The notes: a model not told the origin generated them from the sequence alone. DNA of 64,000 nucleotides from Henckelia pumila (GCF_033568475.1 NW_027331831.1:9610001-9674000); one strand, 5' to 3'. Shown: positions 10,310-22,877, counted from the stretch's first letter. Numbers and translations are program-made.

Positions 10310-11935
10310 AAAGAAAATATGTAATTTTAGTCTTGCAAATTGACCTATTTTGAGTTTTAGTTGTGTAATTTGTCAAAATTTTATTTTATCTAATAATTGA
10401 CATTTTTTTTCGTTTTGGTCATTTGTTTGACCGAAACCACCTATACTCTTTTACATGATTTAGGTTGTGTTTGACAAGGGTGATATCCCATGAATTATCA
10501 TAAAATCATCTGTTAATCATTGGTTTGGTTCATTATTTATTTATTGCATAGGCCCTTGAATCTGACAGACGGCCTGCACCGTTCATGTTAATTCGTGTGA
10601 TTGCAGATTCCTTCTCACTGAAGTGATAATTTTTAATTTTTGTACTGTAAACATGATAAGATGGTATATTGACCATAATACCCTTGAGCGGTCTCCTTCT
10701 ACCTTTTCCTCCCTCTACCTCCTCCGATCAAATTTTCAGTCTTACCCTACCAATTTTCAAACTCATATCATCATTCATATGCCAAAACAATTTATTCTTT
10801 CTACACCCAATAATATAACTTGCATTCGGCTAAAATGCTCAAGGTTCAACTTTTCAACCCTACACTCCAAATTGTGAGCTCCCACCAATTTTTTTTTCTT
10901 CAAATTTCATGGATATTACAGACTTCTTTATCCAAAATTGATTAATGCAAATGGGTTGCTTCTGCAATCAATTGTCCTTGTACCCAATCAAAGGTAGTCA
11001 TTGCTTCGAGGCTTCTTCTGCGGGGTTGCCATAATATTTTCGAAGCTGATTCGTCGGTTAAATTTTTGTTTGAAAATTTTCGGTTGTGTGGTTTCGAGAT
11101 TTTGTCGCCGATGGGGAATAGTGTTAGCGAGAGAGAGGAGGTAAGGTTTTGGATTTGGGTAACACAATGTTAGGGTTGGTAAAAAAATATCGGAACTAAA
11201 TTGTAAAGCCCAATAAAACAAAATTAGATTCAGATCTTTACCAATACTTAGAATTCGAATAAGGATTTTGTCAAAAATAGAAATGAAATTCTAAAATCTA
11301 TCGTAAAAGAATAAAATTAAGAGGGGAAGAAGGAAGAAGATGGGGGAAGATAAGAGTGCAAAAATAGAACAAAGAAAAATGAAAATTAGAAGTAGGGGTA
11401 TTTTGGTCATTATATTAAAAAAGATAAAATTAGTCCATCATTTTAAAATCACATCAAACACCATATAATTTATCATATTATATTTTTTATCCTTATATTT
11501 CACTTTTTAATCATCCTAATTATCTATCATTCATTTATCCCATCTCACGAACCAAGCGCAGCCTAATATGACAAAAATAAAACACATATTGCACATTAAA
11601 AACTACCAATACAAAAATAACTATAATCGATAATTTTTTCTCATCTCAGTATTGGGGGGTCGTTTTGCTCTATTTTCTCTTGTTTTTTGTTTATATTTTT
11701 TTTAATGTGTATAATATATGCATTATTTTTGTCACATGCGCCACGTAAAAAATATTGATATTAAATAAATCATGTTTGATCGATTTAATGGTTGTGGACA
11801 AAAAAAAAAATAAAAATACCAAGACAAAAGAAATTCAAGTTATAGGACGTAAACCGAACTTTGACAAATTATAAGACTAAAACCTAAAATGAACCAATTC
11901 ACTGGACTAAAATTACAATTTTTCCTACAAAAATA
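10310..11935. repeat. Old inverted-arm element shared by both units
   Basis: Arms 'gtaattttagtcttgcaaa' (from about 10320) and its complement near 11900 define a foldback. It is interrupted here by the 10463-11563 insertion. Unit B has the same foldback uninterrupted at about 19770-20255. Confidence 0.6.
10463..11563. mobile_element. 1.1 kb TIR element, PIF/Harbinger-like
   Basis: Present in unit A and absent from B (B reads straight through near 19893). The ends are GGTTGTGTTTG and, complemented, GGCTGCGCTTG. It is flanked by TTA/TAA or TA, consistent with a Tourist-type or other short-target element. No transposase is encoded. The interior (10600-11450) has only short meaningless frames. 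Confidence 0.55.
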
Positions 11936-12339
11936 ACCCCCAATATTTGAAGACAAATTTTTATTTTAAAAAAAAAAGACAATTTGATAGTTACATTTTC
12001 AAACACAATTTTAACACTAATCTAAGCTAGTATCTTAAATATGTCACATAAAATTATTAAATTAATGTGGGAATTTATCTTAAAAATTGGTATTTATTTT
12101 CACAGATACCAGTTAAACATAAAAATTTTAATTCTAGCGAAGTTTGATTTTTCCAGGTACAAATTTATTATATGTCGAATTTATTTCTAATTTTAATCAT
12201 TTTATTTATCAGAAGTTATCAATCGCACTCGCACCACATGTGAGGCGTAAATCTATTTTCTTGTTTAAAATTTAATTATGCAAATTCTATTCTCTATGGA
12301 ATGGTCCCTTCATTTATGCTGACGGCCAGCTATCAAATT

Positions 12340-12540
12340 AAACTTCGGAGCAAATCGACAATATTTTTTTCTCGGTTACGTTGATTATACTTACTGAAAG
12401 ATAAATAGTTAAAAAATTTGTGTCGATAGTATTATAGGATACTTTGAAAATTTTTAAGGAACTTTGAATTTATTTATTTTTTGATCCAAAACTTTGAATA
12501 CCTTTTGCTAGAAATTTTTTTTTAACAAAAACCCTATCAT
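12340..12540. other. Spacer between duplication units
   Basis: AT-rich, non-coding, not alignable by eye to the sequence preceding unit A. The breakpoint between units lies here or nearby. Confidence 0.4.
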
Positions 12541-12784
12541 CGATTCTTAATTTAATATAATCGATATAATTTCTCTCTTAATTCCGTTACACTTTTTGTC
12601 TCCTGGATAGAGGACTGTGCCAAACTGAATTTCTACCTCCGCCGCTTGTAACAAACGAATTCATTCGGAAATGGTTAATTTTGAATTTAACGAATTCATT
12701 TGGAACAAAGCCTCAAAAAGTAAAAAGCAAAACAAAGAGAGGTTGGACTCGATTCCACTAAAAAACCAACCATTACTCCACGGT

Positions 12785-14795
12785 ATGCCATCCGCCACGG
12801 CTCCGCCTATCCTCCTCCTGCTCCTCCTCACCGTCTCCTCCGCTCCGCCGCTCAGAGCAAATCCCTCCAACCTCAAGATCACATTCTTTAATGTTTTTGC
12901 TGCGTATTTCCAGTCTCGAGTTGCCGCCGCCGCTGTGGCCGGAGTAAACCCATTTACCCCGAAAGCCTACTTAATACGTTACTGGGAGAAACAGATATCC
13001 AACGACTTGCCGAAGCCATCGTTCTTGCTCGACAAGGCTTCGCCGCTCACCGCCGCCGATTACGCGGCCTTCTCCAGACTTGCAGATCAAAACTCGCTGT
13101 CCACTCTGCTTCCCGATTTCTGCTCAAAGGCCCATCTTTTGTGCTTCCCCGATTTAGCCCCCAGCCTGGCAAAACACTCCCAAGATGTGAACTTCGACAC
13201 CTACAACTTCGACAACTTCACAAACTACGGCACCAAACGCCGCGGCGGAGTCGATTCTTTCACTCAATACGTGGTCGAGGACACCTTCCGCCGCTACAGC
13301 CGTGGATCCACCGATCATGACGACAAGTTCACCGTCTACGCCAATGACTCCAGTGTCATAGACGATAGATTCAACACCTACGGCGCCGCCGCAACACGCG
13401 GCAAAGGGGAATTTAACAACTACAACACTAAAACTAATGTGCCCGGTGCCCGGTTTACATCCTACTCCGACACCAGCAATGCCAGGAAACAAACGTTCAT
13501 CCTATATTCCAATCAAGCCAATGCCGGAGATCAGAGTTTCACAAGCTACGGCAAAAGTGGAAACGATTCCGTCAACGAATTCAAGAGCTACGGGGAAGAA
13601 TTAGCTAATGTAATAGGCTCCACTTTCACCAACTACGGCCAAAGCGGGAAAGCTCCCAAGGATACTTTCACTTCATATGGAAATCGCTCCAATGTCCCTC
13701 GGAATACTTTCGGCAATTATGGCGCCGAAAGCCAGACTCCAAATATTACTTTCACCACCTATGGGAGTAATGCAAATGTGCCTGAAAATAATTTCAAGAG
13801 ATATGGCTCTGAAAGTAGTGAACCAATAGTAAGTTTCAAGAATTACAGGGAGAATGGCAATGTAGGAGACGACAATTTCCAATCGTACGCCAAGAAATCA
13901 AACGCTGGAAAGGTGGATTTCCTTAATTATGCACAAAAATTCAATGAAGGAACTGATACATTCAATGGCTATGGCAAGAATGCTGCTAATCCAGTGACTG
14001 TCGGCTTCAAGATTTATGGAACCAACACCACTTTCAAAGATTATGAGAAAAAGGGTGTCACTTTCAGCAGCTACACTAATGGCAGCTCATCGACGGTGTC
14101 TTCTTTAACGGCCCACGGTAAAAAGGCGAACCCGTGGACGGTCGAGCCGGGGAAGTTCTTCCGAGAGGACATGTTGAAAAGTGGCACTATAATGCCTATG
14201 CCAGATATTCACGATAAAATGCCTAAAAGGTCGTTTTTGCCTCGGATGATAGTGTCCAAATTACCCTTTTCGACCTCGAAGTTAAAGGCTTTTCAATGCA
14301 AATGAGGACTCCGGTGTCGTGCACATGATGATCGAGTCGTTGAAAGATTGCGAGAGGGAGCCGAGCCCCGGCGAGGTCAAGCGATGCGTGGCGTCGATCG
14401 AAGATATGATCGACTTTGCCACGTTCGTGTTAGGACGGGACGTGACGGTCCGATCCACGGAGAGCATCCAAGGGTCCAAAGGTGATATAATGATCGGAGA
14501 AGTCGAAGGAATCAACGGCGGAAAAGTAACCAAATCGGTATCATGTCATCAAAGTCTTTACCCCTACATGATCTACTATTGCCATTCGGTTCCAAAAGTC
14601 CGAGTCTACCAAGCAGATATCCTCGACCCGAAATCCAGGGCTAAAATCAACCATGGTGTAGCCATTTGTCATTTGGATACTTCATCATGGAGCCCGGGTC
14701 ATGGAGCATTCATTGCATTGGGATCCGGACCCGGTAAGATTGAGGTGTGTCATTGGATCTTTCAGAATGATATGACCTGGACGACGGCAGATTGA
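12785..14795 (+). CDS. PG1beta-like BURP protein, copy B, same frameshift
   Basis: Tandem paralogue of the gene at 4508. I choose the ATG at 12785, which aligns with copy A and opens directly into the signal peptide; an upstream in-frame ATG at 12671 would place 38 polar residues before it. Order: signal peptide, N-terminal domain, 23 Phe-x-x-Tyr repeats, stop TGA 14303-14305, and the BURP domain in the +1 frame ending at 14795 with all four Cys-His pairs. The frameshift is at the same place as in copy A, inside a stretch (14180-14504) identical to A (5900-6224), whereas flanking coding DNA differs at roughly 2-4 percent of sites by eye. Compared with A it has one extra codon in the repeat region. 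Role and uncertainty as for copy A. Confidence 0.85.
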
Positions 14796-15120
14796 GATCC
14801 AACCCGATCCGATCCAAAAGGTCTTTTAAGTGAAACCAATTGTGCTGCCAAAAACGAGTGTGCTAGTGTGACCTTGTTGTTATATATTGAACTCAATAAC
14901 GTCACAAATGTTAAGAACAATATTTATTTGATCTAATATTTTTATTAAAAAGGAGGAGTTGAATTGTGTAATATTTATTTTGCCTTTATATCCATATTGT
15001 ATTAATTGTGTTAAGTTTGTATAGTCCTCTTATCTTTTTCATTTATTGTGTTAAATAAATAAATTAAATATGTGTTGTAATTGTGTCCATTTCCCTTATA
15101 TCCATATTATAATTTGGGAT

Positions 15121-15975
15121 ATATAATAGCCAAAATAGTCCTGTAAGTTTATTTATTTTGTGATTTGGTCCTGTAAGTATTCAATTTTAGGTTTTGATCA
15201 TAAAAGTTTAGTTATATTTTGGTTTTTAGTCCTTTTTCATTTAAGCAATGTTTTTAATTTATAATCGAACCGATTATCAAACCGATCTAACTTAAAAAAA
15301 CGATCCAACTAGTTGAAATGTTTTAACCGGATGGTTGAATCGGAAAACCGTTTATATAATATAATATAATTATTAATTAATAATATATTTCAAATTATAA
15401 AAACCTAAAAAAATTCATATAAATAAAAATATATATATTTATCGTATTTTGAAAAATAAATAGCTATATAAATATATTCATAAAAATTATAAACTCTAAT
15501 ATTAATAAATAATATTTTTAACGAAGAAAAAATTTCAAGTAATCATGTATATATATATAATAAAATATTAAATTAAGGTTTTAAAATAAAAAACTAATTT
15601 TTCAAAAAAAAAATTGAAAAACCAATTTTTCGGTTCTTGACTAGTTTTACCGGTTCAATTGTTAAAACGGTTTTTGGAGTGTTTTAGATCAAATCAGTGA
15701 CCGGTTCCAGATCGAACCGCTTAAACCGGTCGGTACAGTCCGGTTTTGAAAACATAACATTTAATTTTTGATGCCACAATAGACACATCATTATTTTTCA
15801 ATACCACTCAAGAATTTTTAGTTGTCACGTCAGCATTTTCTGCTGTCACGTCAACACTCTATGAAGAAAGGACTAAAAACCAATTATAACTTAACTTATA
15901 GGACCAAAACCCAAAATTAAATACTTACAGGACCAAACACAAAATGGGCAAACTTACAAGACCATTTTGACTATA
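15121..15975. repeat. Foldback MITE nested in the Helitron
   Basis: Ends ATAGCCAAAATAGTCCTG and, complemented, ATAGTCAAAATGGTCTTG, with long near-complementary arms of 'ggtcctgtaagtatt' type. A second inverted element of 'cggttcgaaccgg' type (about 15243-15766) sits between the arms. Non-coding. Confidence 0.65.
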
Positions 15976-16433
15976 TTCCCTTATAATTGTGTTAAATTTG
16001 TGTTGTCCTCTTATAATTGTGTCCTTAGATTTATTGTCCATTTTCTGTGTATACATTTATAATTGTGTTAAATTTGTGTTGCCGTTTTATCTTTTTCATT
16101 TATTGTGTTAAATAAATAACTTAAATTGGTGTTTTATTTATGTTTTTTGTGTTAACTAATTAATTATATCCACATTATGATTTTTATGTCTTTAAATTAT
16201 TGTGTCAAGTTTGTGTTTGAGATCTTAATTTTAGATCATGCATTCAAAATTAATCATGATAAAAATAATTAACACGTAGTGAAGCATGAAATTTATATTT
16301 GTGTCTATGAAAAAAATTGCTTAATATGATTAGATATATAATATAGCAATATCTTATTTATATATTTAGTAATTAATAAATATAAATATCTCATGACGTA
16401 CTAAATGGATATAAATTGAATTAAAAATTATAA

Positions 16434-16620
16434 ATCTAATATTCTATTAAAAAGGAGGAGTTTAATTGTGTAATATCCATTTTGCCCTTATATCCATAAT
16501 ATTGTATTAATTGTGTTATGTTTGTATAGTCCTCTTATCTTCTTCATTATTGTGTTAAATAAATTAATTAATTATGTGTTGTAATTGTGTCCCTTTTCGT
16601 TATATCCATATTTTAATCGT
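16434..16620 (+). repeat. Second Helitron 5'-end-like segment
   Basis: Starts TCTAATATTCTATTAAAAAG and repeats the first 180 bases or so of the Helitron (14932 on) with modest divergence. It indicates a nested or tandemly rearranged Helitron in which a single 3' end serves two 5' ends. Confidence 0.6.
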
Positions 16621-18204
16621 GTTAAATTTTGTTATCCTCTTATAATTGTGTCCTTATATTTAATGTTCATTTTCTGTGTATACATTAATTGTAATTGTGT
16701 TAAATGTGTTGTCCTCTTATCTTTTTCATTTATTGTTTTAAATAAATAACTTAAATCGGTGTTTTATTTATTTTTTTGTGTGTTAACTAATTAATTGTAT
16801 CCACATTGTGATTTGTATGTCTTTAAATTATTGTGTCAAATTTGTGTTTGAGATCTTAATTTTAGATAATGCATTCAAAATTAATCATGATAAAAATAAT
16901 TAGGACGTAGTGAAACATAAAATTCATATGTGTGCCTATGAAAAAAATTGCTTAATATGATTAGATATATAAAATATAATGGCTAACGATTGAGTTAAAG
17001 ATTATAAATAAATTGAGTTAAAATAGACCAAACTGATAGTATTTTTTTTTTAAAAAAAATGATATAATTAGTAAATTAGCAATATTTTATTTATATATTT
17101 AGTAATTAATAAATATAAATATCGCACGACATACTAAATACATATAAATTTAATTAAAAATTAAAAATTATAAAATAATAATTAAATAAGCGCTGTGATC
17201 GATGCGGTTTTATAAAATAAAATTTGGCACTGCGTCATATAATGAGGTGTTTTGTCTTTAAATTATTGTGTCAAATTTGTGTTTGCGATCTTTTCAAAAT
17301 TAAGCATTATAAAAATAATTAACGCGTAGTGATATATGAGATTGATATGTGTGTCTATGGAAGAATGTTCTCTTAATTTTTCATTTATTGTGTTAAATAA
17401 ATAACGTAAATCTGTGTTTTATTTATCTTTTTGTGTGTTAACTGATTAATTTGTATACAAATTGTGATTTTTACGTCTTTGAATTATTTTGTAAAATTTG
17501 TGTTTTGAGTTCTTAATTTTAAATATTGCATTCAAAATTAAGCATTATAAAAATAATTAACGTAGTGATACATGAGATTGATATGTGTGTCTATGCAAGA
17601 AATTTCTTTACATATATATAAATACAAGTTCAAACAATTGAGTTAAACATCGTAAATAAATCAGTTAAAATAGATCAAACTGATTGTATTATTTTTTAAA
17701 TATATATATATATAAATATAATTAGTAAATTAGGAATCTCTTATTTATATATTTAATAATCATAAGATATAAATAATAATTAAATAAACAGTACGATTGA
17801 TGTGGTTTTATAAATAAAAAATAAATAAAATTGGCACCTCATCATATAATACAGTCCAGTCTAAAATTTATATTTTAATCGCGGTTTTCTTAAATAAATT
17901 GCAAATGTAGGTACGGTATAATTCGATTTGGGTGGTTCGAAAAATATATTGAGCAGCAATACTAGATCAAGTGTACTTTTCCTAATAACATAATATCTTA
18001 AATTTATATAGTTCATTCAAAATTAAACATGATAAAATAATTAACATGTAATGATACATAAAATTGATATGTGTCTATGGAAGAAATTGGTTAATCTGAT
18101 TATATGATAGATATAAATACAAAGCTAAAAATTGAGTTAAAGATCGTAAATAAATTAGATTAAAATAAACCAAACTAACAGTATTCATTTTAAAAAAATA
18201 TAAT

Positions 18205-18475
18205 AAAAATGTTTTTTTGGTCCATTAACTTGTCCATTTTTGGGTTTTGGTACACTAACTTTTAATTTTCGGTGATTTTTGTTCAATTGTTGACGTGAAA
18301 ACTTGACAAGTGAGCATTTTTCAGTGCCATGTTATATTTTTTCTCGATGTCACACCAGCGTTTTCCGGTGTCACATCAATATTTGGACCAAAATAGCCGA
18401 AACTAAAATTTAGTGTACCAAAACCAAAAGACCAAAACCAACAATGGACAAGTTAATAGACCAAAAAAACTATTT
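18205..18475. repeat. Short foldback, 'ggtcc' family
   Basis: Left arm 'tttttggtccattaacttgtcc' type and right arm its complement ending near 18475. Central 'tgccatg...tgtcacacc' sequence. Non-coding and nested in the Helitron. Confidence 0.6.
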
Positions 18476-20681
18476 TCTCAAAACTATATTAAAAAACGAG
18501 AAAATGGAAAAACCGCTAAAAAAAAAAAATCTAAGCCAGTCATCCACCAAAAAAGATGTCATAGAGAATGAAAATGATGAGAAGATTGCTGATTTTAATT
18601 GAAGGATAAAAAATTTGAAACAAAACAAGGACGGTCCAAAATGTGAAAATTAAGCAGGGGGAGAATTTATAATGCTTTTTAATATCAAGAGTTTAGAATG
18701 AACACTATGCTTTTCAATATTGAAATTTCTCAATGGAAAATTTATCTTTTGCTTTCTCAAATAAATCTATATAAGTATCTATATTCGAAACATTACGTAT
18801 CTCAATTGCAATGTAGAATGAAGCTTTTATTTTCAAAAATAAGTCTATATAAATATCTAATTTTCATTAGCCTAGAAAACTTAATGTTACCATAGTGTAT
18901 CTCACATGCAACGCACGTCATAATTACTAGTATGTTTAAATATGTGGGAATAATGAATAAATATGCTTGTTTATTGTTAATCTTTTTTGCCCCTTGTGCA
19001 TAATTTTGCTATACCCATTTCGACATCCAACTAATAAAAGCAGTAATGAATAGTGACGGGTCATGAATTGATTTGTTAGTATGACAAATTGTAGCTAAGT
19101 AGAGGTGTATTTTCATGTCCTTTATCTAAGGGTCCACGTCTCAACACATGGATAATAAATATTATAAAATTAATATGGCAAATCATGGATTGTTAGATAT
19201 CATATTAAAATAATACATTTAAGATAGGTTGAACTAAACCGTTACTAAGAACCAATGGTTCCTGATTCTCAACTCACCAAAAATCCACATTGATATTCAC
19301 GTTGCGAAGAATTATGTTATTCAGTTGAAAATCTTTACCACAAAGTCTAGTTTTTTTCCCTTTCGAAAGATTCAAAATGCGTGATAAAGGCTTTCCAAAA
19401 ATTAATGGGTATAATCACTAATCATATAATTGGAAGGGGAGTTTAAAAGTCACAAAATTAAAATGTTTTATATGTAAAACTCGAGCATCTTGTGCTTAGA
19501 ATGAAATTAGGTTTTGGAGAATAAGAATATTCATTGGACCATATATTTATCTCTTGATGAGTTGCTTGAGATTTGACTATATATCAAGAGAAAAATGCGA
19601 CCGAAAGCTCAACCAAATGAAAATGGATGTATATTTTTTCAAAAAAATAAAAGAAAAGAGAAGAAAATGGATGTATATGTTATCTTTGTATATATTTTAT
19701 CTTCGCGCGTATCCACTTATTATTAGTATGACTATAGATCAAGTATGATATGACAATGTATTTGGTACCACAAAAAAAAATATGTAATTTTAGTATTGGA
19801 AGTTAACATGTTTTGGGTTTTAGTTGTATAATTTGTCAACGTTTGATTTTCTTATTTTAAAAAAATTTTGTTCATTTGTTTGATCGAAACGCCCTTTTAT
19901 GATTTATATTACAAAAATAAAATTTATTACATATTAAAAACTACCTAAACATAAATAAGGTAAACGACGTTTTTTCTCATCTCAGTATTGTGGTCGTTTT
20001 TCTTTATTTTTCCATTGTTTTTTTTGCTTGTATGGATTTTAATTTGTATAGTATAGGTATTATTCTCGCCGCATGCTCCACATAAGAGAATATTGATATT
20101 AATTAAATCGTGTTTGATCGGTTTAACAGTAGCGGGCAAAACGAAAATACCAAAACAATAAAAATCCAAATTATAGGACGAAAATTGAACTTGACAAATT
20201 ATAAGATTAAAATCTAAAGCAAACCAACTTATAAAACTAAAATTACAATTTTTCCTACAAAAATAACCCCTAACAATTCAAGTAAAAAAAATTTTCTAAA
20301 AAAAAAAAAGAAGATAATTTGATAGTTACATTTTCAAACACTTTTAACAATAATCTAACTAGTATCTAAAATTTGTCACATATGATTATTAAGTAAATGT
20401 GTGAATTTGTCTTAAAAATTGGAATTTATTTTCATAGGTACCAGTTAAACATAAAAATTTTAATTCTAGCGAGTGTGTGACTTTGACATGTACGAATTTA
20501 TTATGTCGAACTTCTTTCTATTTTTAATCATTTTATTCATCAGAAGTTATTAGTCACACAAGATGTGATGCGTAAATCTATTTTTTTGTTTAAAATTTAA
20601 TTATGCAAATTATATTCCCTATGGAATGGTCCCTTCATTTATGTTGCCGGTCAGCTACCAAGCATTGCATTTAATATAAAC

Positions 20682-20774
20682 TCCCTTACAGGCTACACTG
20701 CCCAGAAAAACACATGCTTCTTTGGGTTTAGTCCCTTACAGGCTACACTGCCCAGAAAAACACATGCTTCTTTG
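20682..20774. repeat. 43-bp direct repeat, two copies
   Basis: Copies at 20682-20724 and 20732-20774 appear identical and are separated by 7 bases (starts TCCCTTACAGGCTACACTGC). Located just beyond the end of duplication unit B. Function unknown. Confidence 0.9.
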
Positions 20775-20924
20775 ATTATAACTTCATTTATTAAAATAAA
20801 ATAAAATAAAAATGTGTGCAATTTGACAATTTCATCATTTCAGACACCTTTGTCAAGTTTTATTTTAAAAAAAGTGTGGCTGTACTTGCAATGTAAAATT
20901 ATATTTATTGCCCGGGAAAATTAT

Positions 20925-21215
20925 TTTTTTGGTCCTGTATGTTTGTCACTTTGCGATTTCAGTCCTTTATATTTTTAGATTTCAGTTTTAGTCCGCTATC
21001 TTTATTTTTTTGGAAATTTTAGTCCTTTTTCTGACGTGGCACCAATTCAATGCTGATGTGGAGTTGACGTATACAGTGCCACCTAAGTATTTTTGAATAA
21101 AAAGGACCAAAATTGCCAAAAATCAGAACATGCAGGACTAAAACTAAATTGTAAAAACATAGAGGACCAAAATCGCAAAGTGACAAATATACAGGACTAA
21201 ATTTGCAATTTTTTG
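20925..21215. repeat. Foldback MITE, 'ggtcctgta' family
   Basis: Left arm near 20928 'ttttttggtcctgtatgttt', right arm complement near 21190 ('acaaatatacaggactaaa'). Related in style to arms at 2880-3640, 15121-15975 and 18205-18475. It sits in the 3' side of the cyclin-T remnant, where its next exon would be expected. Confidence 0.65.
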
Positions 21216-21611
21216 TTATTGCCCATAAAAAATATAGTTTAATCATAGTTGATTCAGAAATTACCAAACAGCACCAGGGCTGAACAAGAATTATTGGCAT
21301 CAATCACTAAAACTTTAGAGATTATGCACTTGAAATTATGATAGACAACACTTGCCATGAAACAGGCTTCAAATCCAGAATAATGTCATGGAAAGAAAAT
21401 AAAATATAAGACATCAAACTGGACTCAACATCTCGAATCACTCAAAATTTCAATATTTTTGTACCATTCTTGGTTCCTTGTACTTCGAATACGAACATAA
21501 ACTTGGCTAACCACCACATCCACCAATACATTCATTGCGTTCTAGAGTGGCGAGACCTAGTCCATGCTAGCATGATGTTGATGTGCAAGCTACCAAAGGG
21601 AAGGCACCAAC

Positions 21612-22392
21612 CCTCCAATTGGCGGGGGGTGACATCAAACTCCTGCCACCAAACCTTCTCGCCATCAGATGGGAGCTTTACTTTGAGGAACTTGGCCGCA
21701 AGGAAAATAGCACCAGCTGCAATATGGTGGGGCTTAAATTGCAAACATAGAGATGTCCGGAGCCTGCGTTCCGTGTTCTCAGGTCAAATGCAGGAAGAAT
21801 TGCCATGGATAGGATATTAACACGACTAATCTAAATAATATATCATACCCATCGTTGACAAAGTTCCATGCAACTTGAGCTAGAGCATTTTGAGCAACCT
21901 GAAATTTCTTAATGGCCTCGACAAGGGGTTTATATGGATGCTGTAAATTAAGATCAAAACCAAGCATTGCCAAAACAACCCTTTCCCCCTGTAAAATAAG
22001 TTCCTTTTGTTGCTCATATATCTCCTGTACCAGGATTAAACATAAATAACTGTCATATAAAAGAGACACAAAACACCTCATCACAAGATACAAATATGGA
22101 AAACCAAAGAATGCAGATTGCACACTTGCAAAAAGTATTCCATATATAGGCATCTTTCGAAGAATTAATGAGCCAAAAGCAGATGCAAACAAAGAATCAG
22201 GTTCAACCAGTTGAATTCAACCATAGAGTAGCTCGAGGAACAAAGTAACGTCACCTTCTGTTTGATCCTTTGCATGGCTGCAGCATCCTTCTTATGAATA
22301 ATCTCGTATGACACAAGAATTACATCTTTTAGAGGACGAGGAGTTTCTTCAACCTTACCCGCCAGAAACATGCATACTGTCGCAATGGTCCG
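21612..22392 (-). pseudogene. Cyclin-T gene remnant, cyclin-box exons
   Basis: Three minus-strand exons of a plant cyclin T (CDKC partner in P-TEFb, which phosphorylates RNA polymerase II). First exon here: 22392-22255, cyclin box 1 (Arg-Thr-Ile-Ala-Thr-Val-Cys, then the Gly-Lys-Val-Glu-Glu-Thr-Pro-Arg-Pro motif). Second: 22024-21849 (Phe-Val-Asn-Asp-Gly end). Third: 21763-21612 (cyclin box 2, Phe-Lys-Pro-His-His-Ile-Ala-Ala-Gly). Donors and acceptors between these exons are canonical and phases agree, so it is a genomic, not a processed, copy. The acceptor before 22392 reads GG rather than AG. The exon after 21612 and the whole C-terminal tail are not found; TE sequence follows at 21215. The matching N-terminal exons are on the same strand at 40006-41671. 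Best read as one gene broken by insertions. Confidence 0.75.
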
Positions 22393-22877
22393 CAAAGCAA
22401 AAGGGAAATAAGACCCGATTTTTTTATCACCTTTACAATAAATTATCTTTATAAATTCATTTTTTGTACTTTTTCTCATTGTTTACATATCTTTTTGGCT
22501 TCAAATAACGTGTTCGAATATCATAATCTAAGATCTGCCTTCATATGGATGAAACTCAATAAACAAGGCACACGCACAGCCAGAATCATCTAGTCATGAC
22601 AACCACCCACAAAGACAAGTCACCACACACCAAATAATTCCAATGAATTTAGTTTTAAATCCATCATAAGATCACGGTTTCTCACTACGAAAACTAGAAA
22701 CAGTCTGTTGCGGACTCCTACATGATTCACATTTCCCACAAAAACCAGCGTAACCTGGAGGATAAGATACACCACCCCATCTAACTTGAAGAAGTTGATG
22801 AGCTTGACACGATCACCTTAGAATTTATTACCAATGGAAAAGCATTTGAATAAGGTAGCCGTAAGACTTTCTGTTAG
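22393..22877. other. Intron/insertion DNA, no exon found
   Basis: I searched this stretch on the minus strand for the missing cyclin-T exon (the Pro-Gln-Val-Thr-Ile-Ala-Thr-Ala block normally between the two halves) and did not see it. Confidence 0.4.

Larger units (their letters stand above)
4230..12340. repeat. Tandem duplication unit A (PG1beta locus)
   Basis: First unit of an about 8.28 kb tandem duplication. Homology to unit B runs from upstream of the gene, through the coding region and 3' flank (6530-7660), to a final block ending at the segment 'ccctatggaatggtccctt' type sequence near 12300-12340 (20610-20660 in unit B). The alignment is interrupted by insertions private to one unit: 7087-7551, about 7674-10236 and 10463-11563 in A, and 14932-18930 in B. 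An old foldback (arms 10310-10440 and 11570-11935) is shared with B, so it predates the duplication. Confidence 0.85.
14932..18930 (+). mobile_element. Non-autonomous Helitron, 4.0 kb
   Basis: 5' end TCTAATATTTTTATT at 14932, 3' end CTAG at 18927-18930, inserted between A (14931) and T (18931). A 3'-terminal hairpin ACATGC-AAC-GCACGT (18904-18918, one mismatch) lies 12 bases from the end. Unit A supplies the empty site: 'atttatgtga' followed directly by 'taagtttaaatatg' near 6640-6665. No Rep/helicase frame is present. The body is repetitive: a 5'-end-like segment recurs at about 16434, and an 'attaacgtagtgatacatgag' type segment recurs five times (near 16270, 16900, 17320, 17555, 18040). Nested foldbacks occupy 15121-15975 and 18205-18475. 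Confidence 0.85.
12540..20660. repeat. Tandem duplication unit B (PG1beta locus)
   Basis: Second unit, in the same orientation as A. Coding positions are offset by 8277-8280 bases. It contains the second PG1beta gene, a 4 kb Helitron in the 3' flank, the shared foldback, and lacks the three insertions private to A. Confidence 0.85.

Noticed and set aside
12671-12784. Upstream ATG extension of PG1beta copy B
   Set aside because: Adds polar residues in front of an evident signal peptide and has no counterpart in copy A.
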